NCBI GenBank assembly: GCA_009746045.1
Contig: RPFO01000189.1
Location: 952,248-1,016,247 of the forward strand
Direction of reading: 5' to 3'
DNA from: Mesostigma viride
Lineage: Eukaryota > Streptophyta > Mesostigmatophyceae > Mesostigmatales > Mesostigmataceae
DNA: 64,000 nucleotides
Below are positions 55,744 to 64,000 of this stretch, one piece after another (within the stretch, counting starts at the first letter, position 1; each line of letters begins with the position of its first letter). The notes beneath the pieces are model-generated. The model did no database searches. It saw nothing but the letters and a program-made list of their open reading frames with translations, and was not told the DNA's origin. The translations under genes were made by a program, and so were the position numbers.

Positions 55744-56613
55744 TATTGCATGCTTGTCATATTTGACTTTACTCGCCCTTGAGTCCATGCATGACAATGC
55801 AGTCGCGATAAGCACGCAGTCGTCTGCTTATTATCATGACCACCTATAGCTGACCAGGGTGCATGTTTCGCTCCTATGATCATGCTCATTTTTTTTTTTT
55901 TCATCTCCTTGGAACGGAGTCAGCGCGAAACGCAGTTTCAGTTGCGTAGCATGATTTTGTGATGATTTTATCAGCAAAACAATTCAAGTGGTGTGTGTTC
56001 CGATCATTTCTCCCCTTTGAAAAGAAATGTATAGATGCAGTTTTTTTTTGCAGTTTGTTCATCGTTGTATGCAGAAAGGCCCCTCGCTGCTCAGCATGCA
56101 CCATAATTCCTGCGCCAGTTATGCATGTATAAGAAAACAAGGTACTTCTGCATGCCAGATCCAAACTCAGCTGCATGGGCATAACCCCTTAAGTTGGTTT
56201 ATAACCCCTCGATAGGGCGACTGTGTAACGGTACGTTTTCAACAATGAAATCCTACCTGCTGAACAGTTGCTGGTCCTGCAGTCCAGAAAGAAGATAGTA
56301 AAGAGCTGACCTGCCTAGGCCAGTGGTCAGATAAAGAAGAAAAGTTGTAGGGGTGCAACACCCAGACATATATATGAGTACAGTGACGGCATATAAGGGT
56401 AGTGCCGGGCCAGCATTTATAACCCACTCACCATTTGCTGCTTTCTGATGACTGCTAGCTAGGTCAGCCCGCAGACGTTCAAACTCAGACATGAAACCTG
56501 TGTCTCACTATGGGATCTCAGTCTGTGGCATCTCGTCGTGCTCACATGTATACCGCCAAGTGGTGCTCAACATGCAACTATGGTTTAACATAACATCACG
56601 TCTGGCTATGGCA
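55744..56613. other. K+ channel 3' region and spacer
   Basis: No gene recognised. Contains T-runs (55889-55901, 56040-56050), and its last part borders a LINE 3' fragment. Confidence 0.4.
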
Positions 56614-56990
56614 TTATTGCAGTGCGCCCCAGGCCGTGCGCGGCAGGGCCGCCACCCGTGGACTTTTCGTGATAGACTCGGCATGGACATGTGCTACCCT
56701 AGACGTGACCGGCTCACACCCGAGCAGCCTCCTGGTTTGTCTGTAATATGGAGGCAGCTGGTACGCAAGGATAGCTGGCAAGTAGTGATGAAGGGGACCA
56801 CCCCCAACTCTTTGGGCGCTCCGCGTGTGACCGCGTATGGCATTCATAGCGATTCGGGCCGTGGTGCCCACAACCCTGTAACTAGGACCTAGATAGCTTA
56901 CATCATCCATTCCATCCCAAGTTCCCCTCCCACTGAGGACTTATGCTCACGTGACGCAGTCACGTATCTATTAATTAATTAATTAATCGT
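56614..56990 (+). pseudogene. LINE family P, 5'-truncated 3' end
   Basis: Frame PGRARQGRHPWTFRDRLGMD then PPGLSVIWRQLVRKDSWQVV to a stop at ~56890, matching the C-terminus of the 19040-20360 copy. The 3' UTR (TAGGACCTAGATAGC, CCCTCCCACTGAGGAC, CACGTGACGCAGTCACG) ends in (ATTA)n. Only ~90 codons remain. Confidence 0.85.
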
Positions 56991-58221
56991 TGCAGTGGCT
57001 GTGCATGAGTGCAACACGTGACAGACTTGTTGCATCTCAATTGCCGGCAACAATTGAGATGCGTGCACCAACCAAGCCGCGCACTGCGGTGATATGCGGG
57101 TTTTTGCATTGTAGCGTTTGGCGCATCGTACACAGTACACTCTGGCATTTAAACAAGGACCTATGTTCATTCATTAGTAGCTCCGCATGACGCAAGACGA
57201 TTGACTCCATGAGGTCACTCTGCGTGGATGGTGTCGGGTTTCCTACTGTAGGACAACTAGGGTTCTGGCGTATACCATGCCAGGCTGTTCCCACTCGACT
57301 ACCATCGACAGTTGTACTGCAACCCCCTGGATTGCTTTGCGGAGTATGTGGCAATGCTACGAAGGGCGCGCTGTGCATCAGTAATCTATACCTTGGCGAA
57401 TCGGCCGGCGTGCACGTGGCGCAAAGAAGCCTGGCAACAGGTCGCATGATTGTGCTTGTGCCTAAGTTGATGGCTACCTAGATCGCAGATACTTCTCGGT
57501 CGTCATGAGGTTTGTATACGGTAGCACTGGTTGGATACCATATACGTAAAATAGCTGGTGCATGTGTTTCGTTTTGAGACGGACGGGAGAGCTCTAGTGC
57601 AGGGCTGTACTAGCTGGCCTACTGGCTCTATTGAGAGTGCGTCTCATCAGCATAAAAAGTCGTATCCCAATAGATGTTACAATTCAAGCGAAAACTGAGT
57701 TACCCTTGAGTGTATGGTAAATCAAAATTGTTACTAGCATTGACCACTATGGCGGCATCCACGTCCTACAAAAGTCGGGACTCAGAAGTCGGGAATGGCG
57801 GGGGGCTAGCTCAAGCTTGGAATAGGTAACAACTTTGTTTCGTTTTGTTGGCGGGAACGATTGCCGGTTTCACGTTGTAGTACGGCGGATGTGTGCCCGT
57901 CGCCGCGCCGGGGGGCCACGGCGCGGCCCAAAGCAAACACCCAGTTGTCCACGCGAGGCTCGATGCACAAAAATCTTCGCGGGCGTCGAATATGGGCCCG
58001 AGGCAGGGGTCTAACATCCCCTAAAGAAGGGTGGGCTGCCATGCGCGAGATTCCATCCAGCATTCCGCGGTCTCCATTTGCGCCCACAGCTTTTAGGGCA
58101 GCACGACCCGCCAGTCCATCCCTCCATCGCCGTGGGTCAGTAATCGTATTTTGGTCAGTAATCGTATTTTTGGGGCGCGGCCACGTGGGAGGGCACCAGT
58201 AATCGCTCGTCGGCAGTCAAC
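56991..58221. other. Spacer upstream of the H3-like gene; hairpin inside
   Basis: TGCATCTCAATTG (57031-57043) and its inverted copy CAATTGAGATGC (57050-57061) form a short hairpin. A 90-codon frame at 57209-57481 and frames at 57806-58202 show no domain. CAGTAATCGTATTTTG occurs twice at 58137-58170, just upstream of the histone-like gene. Confidence 0.5.
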
Positions 58222-58713
58222 ATGGTTCGAACAAAGTTCACTCCTATCAAGTCTGACGGAGGCAAATGTCTCCGGAGAATTGCTGCCATCGCGGACGCGC
58301 AACGCCATCTGAAGCCCGGCGGAGGCATTCTTCCCCTGAAAACTGCGCCCCGCGACGCGCAACGCCCAACCCATGCTGGCAGAGCTGCAGAAGCTGCTAC
58401 GGCTGCTGGTCGCAAGCGGCGGAGGTATCGCCCTGGGCTTGCGTTGAAACAGATACGGGAGCTTCAGAAGTCAACCGAATTGCTCATAAGGAAGCTTCCT
58501 TTCCAGCGCCTGGTCCGTCAAATTACCCAGGTCACGTTAGTAAAGGATTTCCGCTTCCAAACAAACGCGCTGCTGGCGCTACAAGAGGCTTGTGAGGCTT
58601 ACTTAATAGGCTTGTTCGGTGATTGCAATCTTTGTGCCATCCATGCCAGACGCGTCACCGTAATGGCCAAGGACCTCCAGCTTGCCCGCCGCATCAGGGG
58701 AGAGTGCCGCTGA
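58222..58713 (+). CDS. Divergent histone H3 variant, candidate CenH3
   Basis: Intronless, 163 residues, ATG in AACATGG context. Residues 1-19 keep the H3 start pattern (RTK at 3-5, KSDGGK at 10-15). Residues 20-68 are a novel tail about 28 residues longer than in canonical H3, ending in GRKRRR. From YRPG (69-72) the histone fold is clear: [20 protein letters not shown] (alpha-N/alpha-1), loop 1 [12 protein letters not shown] one residue longer than canonical, [18 protein letters not shown] (alpha-2), [20 protein letters not shown] (alpha-3). A long variable tail and longer loop 1 are CenH3 hallmarks; the retained RTK start is not. It would package DNA in nucleosomes, possibly at centromeres. 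Alternatives: a non-centromeric H3 variant or a drifting retro-copy. Confidence 0.85.
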   Translation: MVRTKFTPIKSDGGKCLRRIAAIADAQRHLKPGGGILPLKTAPRDAQRPTHAGRAAEAATAAGRKRRRYRPGLALKQIRELQKSTELLIRKLPFQRLVRQITQVTLVKDFRFQTNALLALQEACEAYLIGLFGDCNLCAIHARRVTVMAKDLQLARRIRGECR

Positions 58714-59890
58714 TATGAATGTTGCTCCTCTTTGCTCTTGCGTTGAGGCTGCTGCCCAGATGCCAGCCAACCGCTCACGACTTATGAGGCATTGCCCGAC
58801 AAGGCAGGTCACGGGGCCGCCGCCGGGGCAGTACGCTGCGACTGTTTCCAGTTAATGCATCAACGAAGCTCGATTGCTTCGTATGTTTAAAGGGAATTCT
58901 GACCTCTAGTACTGGGCCCATGGCAGGTGGCGAATGAGATGAATTGTCTTAAAATTTGCAATATGGCTCACCCATAACGAACCTACGAAAGACTACAAAT
59001 GAAGCGAGGGTACCCCCCCCTCGTGATGAAGCATGAGATTGTCCGTGGTGTAGCCTTCCGTGCTCCCTGCCGAGCGTGGAGAATACTATGAGACTACGGC
59101 TTCACAATCACCCCCCCACCCCAAAGGGACTTTGATCGTGAAAATGGGGTTGGATTGGAGAAGGGTTGTCCGCGCATGGGCTATTGGGCTTGGCCACTTT
59201 CTACGCTGGGCCAGTTCTTAGACGCATCCACGGACGGGTTCTCAGGCGGGCATTTGGGAGCGTGCCAGCCAAGGTCCACTTATGCTTGGTGGGCAGACGC
59301 AGCTTGCTGTCGGTGGTGTGGCTAGCCACCTAAGAAGATGAGGAAGCGCAACCGTGCTTGTGCGGACAAGGTGGTCATACTAGCCTGGCGGGGCACCTAG
59401 TTGCGGACATTTGGAACGCGGATGCAGACGTGTGCAAGGCCCCCCATGCGGCGGTGCCAGCACATGGTGCGCAAGAGACTGTTTGTATATATGATATTCA
59501 GGCATTAATGACAATGGCACAGTCACTAATGTTGCTTCACTCGTGTTTGATGTACAGTGGTTAGCATGTTATAAACATCAAGAAGACAACCAGCGCATAA
59601 TGATAAGAAAAAGGAATGTTCCGTCATGCTGCATCATCTCGGCATGTGAGATGCACGTAAAACGCAATTTGAGGACACGTGCCCATGCAGTTTGGCCCCA
59701 AAGTAAAATGTGGTTTTCCAACAAAAGCAGGTGTTCATCTTTTACTCGTGGATCAAACACTGTACGGTTATTACTAGCTCGTGAAACAAACGCTCATGCA
59801 AGTGGAGCCCAAGTCAAGAGATGCTTTGCATGCTGAGTCGAGGAAATCTGGTATGGCCACACATGATATGCAGTCAGCCCCCCAGCACAA
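58714..59890. other. No recognisable gene
   Basis: Unassigned spacer with short frames only. A partial dispersed-motif copy (TCAAGAAGACAACCAGCGCA) is at 59579-59598. Confidence 0.45.
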
Positions 59891-59962
59891 TTGGTTCATT
59901 CTATGCATATGCAGCTACGGTACGTACGTACCGTAGCTGCATTTATGCATAGGATGACCCAC
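59891..59962. repeat. ~70 bp palindrome
   Basis: The core TGCAGCTACGGTACGT and its mirror (59910-59941) form a perfect 32 bp palindrome. CTATGCATA and TTTATGCATAG, then TGGTTCATT and GGATGACCCA, extend it with few mismatches. It could form a long hairpin or cruciform. Confidence 0.8.
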
Positions 59963-59994
59963 ATGGCAGACGGTCACTGATGACGGACACTGCC

Positions 59995-60205
59995 TCCAAG
60001 TCGGTGGGGGCTCCGCGTGTGTGTAGTAACGTACCATAGTGCTTCGGGCCGTGTACTTGCAGTCCTGTAATAATTACTAGGAGCTAGATTAATTAATTAA
60101 TTAATTAATAGACACGTGACTGCGTCACGTGAGCATAAGTCCTCAGTGGGAGGGGAACATGGGATGGAATGGATGGTATAAGCTATGTAGGTCCTAGGAG
60201 CTAGA
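59995..60205. repeat. Two LINE family P 3' ends joined tail to tail
   Basis: 59995-60085 resembles the plus-strand 3' end (GGGGCTCCGCGTGTG, GCTTCGGGCCGTG), then (ATTA)n at 60090-60108, then a minus-oriented tail (GACACGTGACTGCGTCACG, CCTCAGTGGGAGGGGAAC, GTAGGTCCTAGG). A further plus-oriented fragment is at ~60625-60690 (ATCCCACTGAGGACTTA). Confidence 0.7.
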
Positions 60206-60218
60206 TAGCTAGATCCAT

Positions 60219-60260
60219 ATCAAGGAGACAACCAGCGCATGCAGGCCAGAAATCGGGAGA
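60219..60260 (+). repeat. Dispersed motif, copy 4
   Basis: ATCAAGGAGACAACCAGCGC, then GCAGGCCAGAAATCGGGAGA; the best match to copy 1 at 568-607, directly after a LINE fragment. Confidence 0.6.
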
Positions 60261-60269
60261 ATCCGGACC

Positions 60270-61716
60270 ATGGTAGCTCGAGCCTGCCGTTATCTTGTCC
60301 GCGTGTTCGAGTCGACGTTCAGGATGATGAATATGAATGGTGATGGAAATGTGTAGCCTTGTGCATTGAAATTATGGCTGGCTTACGTGTAGATGACCTA
60401 GACGGAGGGGCCGGAAACAACTTGCTTGATCAGGGCGTGTGTTTCGAGCCTAACTGGCCGGGAGTGTCTAGTGGTGAGCACCATTGCTGCGATCGCTCTC
60501 CCACCATTTACGAGGAAATACCCGCAAATGGAAAACCACTGAAAAGGTCTAGCTAGTCAGTCATCACGTTAGTCATGCCATGGTCCCAAACGTCCATATC
60601 CACGCTAGATCCATATCCACCCCATCCCAGAACCATCCCACTGAGGACTTAATTATGCTCACGAGACGAAGTCTACGTGTCAATTGATTAATTAAACCAG
60701 CTGTGGCTAGTCATTCCAAATTAACTTCTGCTTATTCAACAAAATCGATCCATAAAGGAAAACTGCCAACTGCCAATCCAATAAGCTAGTGGAAGTAGTC
60801 CTGGGCATTGGGAAGTTTCCAGGTTCTCAACATTAAAAGTTCATCAATCCATACGTGTGAAATGGCTACATACACAATTGAGCCTACGGTCTCATATAAA
60901 CAAGCTGAAAGCCGGGGATGGATGATGTGGTCTGGCCCCCAACATTACCTATGCAGTCATCGAACATGTCTCCCCTTTTTGCCGGCCCACACGAGCTTGA
61001 AACAGAGCCTCGGCCTGCCGCCCTGGCATCTGCCACGAGCGCCAAAGTGTCGCGGATAACGTAATCTGGCGCTGACACAGGCTCAACCGCTAGCTGCCTC
61101 GTCTCCTTGGACATGTCCCAGCAGGTGGGCTCCACGGTTTGCAGCCACGCCCTGGATGCCCCATCCACTTGAAAGGTCATCGTGAATAGCTATGGGGGAA
61201 TAGGTGGTAGGTGGAAAATGTAGGGGGCAGCAGTGTCCACATTGGTACGGCATAGTGGAGAATCTGTCCGTTAGCTGAGATGCTGCAGGAGGCACACCTC
61301 ATGGCCAAGAGGTGCCTTGGTGCCCCCCCCCCCCTGATTATGGAAAACATTTTGCCTCCACAGCAGATGGGATGCCAGCTTTACAAGAGTTAGGCAGGTT
61401 GCCTGCTGAAAGGGACAAAGGCAAAAGGGAACTTGTGTTAGAGAATCTATTTCTGGCCAGCGCGGATGAAGAAGGATTTCAACGGAAAATGACATAAAAA
61501 TAAGTGCGCTACTTGCCTGGCATTACACGGACTAGTGGTCTCATTTGATCAAATTCTTGACCCGTTTTCAAGACTTCAATGCACCTGTAGTGACCCTCCC
61601 CAAACGCCCTTCTAAGCTGGAGGCCATGATATGATCATCATAAACGCTCACGATGAAACGTTGACCGTGATACATTCGATGAGTATGTGACTGCAGTTTA
61701 TGTTACTACTGGGTGC
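60270..61716. other. No recognisable gene
   Basis: A 65-codon frame at 60359-60556 (MCIEIMAGLRVDDLDGG...) and others lack domains. A LINE tail fragment is near 60625-60690. C-run at 61324-61333. Confidence 0.45.
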
Positions 61717-62041
61717 TTGTAAGGGATAAGTGAACTAGTTACTGTATTAATTAGTACGTAAGGGATACATGAATCAGTTACATTATTAACTAGTACGTAA
61801 GGGATAAGTGAACTAGTTACTGTATTAATTAGTACGTAAGGGATACATGAATCAGTTACATTATTAACTAGTACGTAAGGGATACGTGAATTAGTTATTT
61901 TATTAACTAGTACGTAAGGGATACGTGAATCATTTACTTTATTAATTATTACGTAAGGGAAACGTGAATTAGCTACTTTATCAATTAGTACGTAAGGGAT
62001 ACATGAATGAGTTACTTTATTGATTAGTACGGAAGGGATTC
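61717..62041. repeat. 39-40 bp minisatellite, ~8 units
   Basis: Units of GTACGTAAGGGATACATGAA followed by TCAGTTACATTATTAACTA. The first four alternate between two variants (ATAAGTGAACTAG and ATACATGAATCAG), showing an ~80 bp higher-order unit; the last units are more diverged. Confidence 0.95.
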
Positions 62042-62113
62042 ATACCCAGGCAGCTAGTGTCAACCAAATGACCCGAGCCATACAAGTACGCCATCGCGCC
62101 AGCTCGCTCACCT

Positions 62114-62504
62114 CGAAGCAGTTGCGGAACGGCATGAACCCTCGCGGGTCTCCCAACGCGGCCTCGAACGCCTGCGCGGTGATGGCCTGTACTTGCATCC
62201 GCACGCACGCGCCTGCGACCTGGTCCTGCCATGCTCCTCTGCAGTCATAACCTTCACAGTCCTGCCCTTGGTAGGCGTTGCTTGGGCTGGCCCACGGTTG
62301 AGTGCTACCGCTGGGTGGGCTGCTGGTACCATCAGAGGAGGTCGAACGGTCGCTGGGACTCCAGCTGTGACGGCAGCTGCTAGCAGCAGGGTCATTTTCC
62401 TTGCGGGTGCGGCCACAGTGGCGGCTGCTGGTGCTTCCCTGCGGCTGGTCACTACAGCCTTGTTGATACAAGGCGCTGTGGACGAACACCTCCAGGTTCC
62501 TGCA
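62114..62504 (-). CDS. Possible exon of an unknown minus-strand gene
   Basis: On the minus strand an acceptor-like CTGTCTGCAG|GAACC is followed by an open frame (NLEVFVHSALYQQGCSDQ..., Ser-rich middle, then VRMQVQAITAQAFEAALGDP and FMPFRNCFE) up to a GAG|GTGAGC donor at ~62113. A second, similar acceptor context (CTGTCTGCAG|GGACCTC) lies ~70 bases upstream. The last 40 residues look most protein-like. No family recognised. Confidence 0.35.
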
Positions 62505-62636
62505 GACAGACAGGGTGTATAAGATAGAAGCATGGTCCTGAAAAAAATGTTTTAGGGTACCCTTGTACACCTTGAGGTCCCTGCAGACAGTCGGGTGTCC
62601 ATGAGTCCCTCCACAAGATGAACTCGCTGCTCGCAT

Positions 62637-63055
62637 TCCCAGGACCCAGTTTGAATTATTGAAACGGGACTCACTGTGCAGACATACTGCACATTTTTCA
62701 TGGCTATCAATCTGACATGCCCTACCCCCGCAGGCATGAACATTATCAATCGCATGAGGTAGCTAGCCATATAAGGCAACGAGAAGCTAGCAGAATACAT
62801 CCAGAAAGTGTGAGGATGAGGACGGATGCACCACACCACATGCACTGAAGCACAGGGGTACCCTATTCCGATGAGACAACACTACACATACAAATTCAGT
62901 CAACAATGTCCCTAGTCCCATTTGACTAGGAAAACAGAAATCAATAACGGCTGGCTAGTGAGACAGGCAAGCATCAAGAACCACCCCCAATGCACCATTC
63001 CATGTACACGCAATACAAACAGGGTCATGCAGTGCAGCAGATACTCACCCGGTGT
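62637..63055. other. No recognisable gene
   Basis: Possible intron of a minus-strand gene: a CCGG|GTGAGT donor-like site on the minus strand is at ~63053. Confidence 0.3.
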
Positions 63056-63175
63056 ATCTCAAAGAGACTAACACACACCTCGCTCCTCCCTTATACCCAC
63101 TTCCAGCCATATCTTTCTCGACTCCCACACATCCCCTCTCGCGCAGATTCAAACGTCTTCAAATTCAGACCCAAA

Positions 63176-64000
63176 CTATGACAAACGCCCTTCACCGCAA
63201 CATCGGCCCCATCCCAAGCGATCCCATTTAACGTATTCGTTGTGAGTATCCGAGGGGCAGTCGCAATCCTGTTTCTGAGCAACACTCCACACACCCAAGC
63301 TCCCATCGGCGCCACACCGAACCCGCACGTACCCAATCGCCAGCACATAGGCACGCAGGGAGTACGCAGGGACGCCGGCCGCGTGAGACCAACCATCACC
63401 CCCCTCCCCTTCTGGGTGAGCGGGAGGAATGCGCCGTACGTCACCGGACCCGCACCCCTCCCCTGGTTGCTCTGCTGACCGTGCCGTGGACCCCGTGGAC
63501 ATTTGTTGGCGCGTTGGCAATTGCACACTTGATCCTTCCCGCGGGTCAAATGGGCCCCTCATGGTTGGCAGCCGTTGGACGAGCCACCAGCGAGCCGTGC
63601 CGGACGTGTGCGCGTCACCGCTCCCAAGCGACGCGAGCACACGCCTCCACTCCCCAGGGGCAGCCACGGGCCCGCCGTCGTCTCGCTCCTCACCCGATGC
63701 CTCCTCTCGCTCATCCGCGGGGGCTTCGTGCACCCTGCTCCGAAGCTCTTCACAAGGCTGATTGCGGGCGATGCTCCATGGCTCCTTGCCAGGTGGATTG
63801 CTCTCAGAAAGAATCCCTTGCATGATCCGACTCCCGTCACCGGATGTCTCCCCCACGCATGCACCGCCACCGTGAGGGCCCACGTCGGGTGGAGAGGCGC
63901 CATCCGTAGAGGCAGGCATCCCGGTCGGCAGTGAGGACAGGGAAGAAGCATCGTCCGCCCGGCCATCTCTGTGCTCCTCGCTGCGCTCCCTGTCGCTTTG
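63176..64000 (-). CDS. Partial minus-strand ORF, disordered acidic protein
   Basis: Open on the minus strand from the window edge (SDRERSEEHRDGRADDASS...) through an in-frame ATG at 63919 to a stop at 63176, about 274 codons. Gly/Glu/Arg/Pro-rich and probably disordered, like the insert in the K+ channel. Its 3' part may be intron read-through, since GG|GTACGT (~63330) could be a donor. No domain. An overlapping plus-strand frame exists, so the strand is not certain. Confidence 0.35.
   Translation of the reverse strand, partial: QSDRERSEEHRDGRADDASSLSSLPTGMPASTDGASPPDVGPHGGGACVGETSGDGSRIMQGILSESNPPGKEPWSIARNQPCEELRSRVHEAPADEREEASGEERDDGGPVAAPGEWRRVLASLGSGDAHTSGTARWWLVQRLPTMRGPFDPREGSSVQLPTRQQMSTGSTARSAEQPGEGCGSGDVRRIPPAHPEGEGGDGWSHAAGVPAYSLRAYVLAIGYVRVRCGADGSLGVWSVAQKQDCDCPSDTHNEYVKWDRLGWGRCCGEGRLS

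Noticed and set aside
57209..57481. 90-residue frame with several Cys and Gly
   Set aside because: No domain, no splice context and no composition bias; not separable from chance.

Overview
This window is nuclear DNA of a eukaryote, most likely a green alga (chlorophyte or streptophyte); the lineage is an inference. Protein-coding pieces are GC-rich exons separated by GT-AG introns (one GC-AG), spacers are AT-richer, and no bacterial operon, CRISPR array or ribosome-binding logic is visible. About two thirds of the window is transposable elements, often nested, with very long microsatellites inside their introns and 3' ends.

Layout. 0-4.4 kb: C-rich repeat, a reverse-transcriptase C-terminal remnant and two acidic minus-strand ORFs. 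4448-14876: a ~10.4 kb pogo/Tigger-like DNA transposon (TA target, CAG ends, inverted subterminal GTGGGAC repeat arrays) with a multi-exon DDE transposase pseudogene. Its first exon is split by a 3120 bp insertion made of four 206 bp palindromes alternating with 132 bp spacers, which together form 89-nt tRNA-like units. 15.0-24.9 kb: decayed Ty3/gypsy-type LTR element pieces and two LINE reverse-transcriptase remnants on opposite strands. 27355-35609: an 8255 bp Mutator-like element (MULE) with 210 bp terminal inverted repeats and a perfect 9 bp target-site duplication, coding for a DDE/SWIM transposase whose reading frame changes inside a 21 bp coding minisatellite. 37.5-45.8 kb: nested elements, a TA-target transposon (C1) holding a 5.3 kb inverted-repeat element (D), which holds a LINE, which holds a 363 bp insert; a second copy of C lies beside it.

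Host genes. 46549-55743 (+) is a nine-exon voltage-gated K+ channel with S1-S6, a TTGFGD selectivity filter and a cyclic-nucleotide-binding-like domain split by a ~430-residue acidic, low-complexity insertion. 58222-58713 (+) is an intronless, very divergent histone H3 with a long tail and a one-residue-longer loop 1: a candidate centromeric H3 (CenH3). The right end has LINE 3' ends, a 39-40 bp minisatellite and an open, disordered minus-strand reading frame running off the edge.

The exon models come from splice signals and phase agreement read by eye. TE boundaries come from paired inverted repeats and target-site duplications seen in the sequence.
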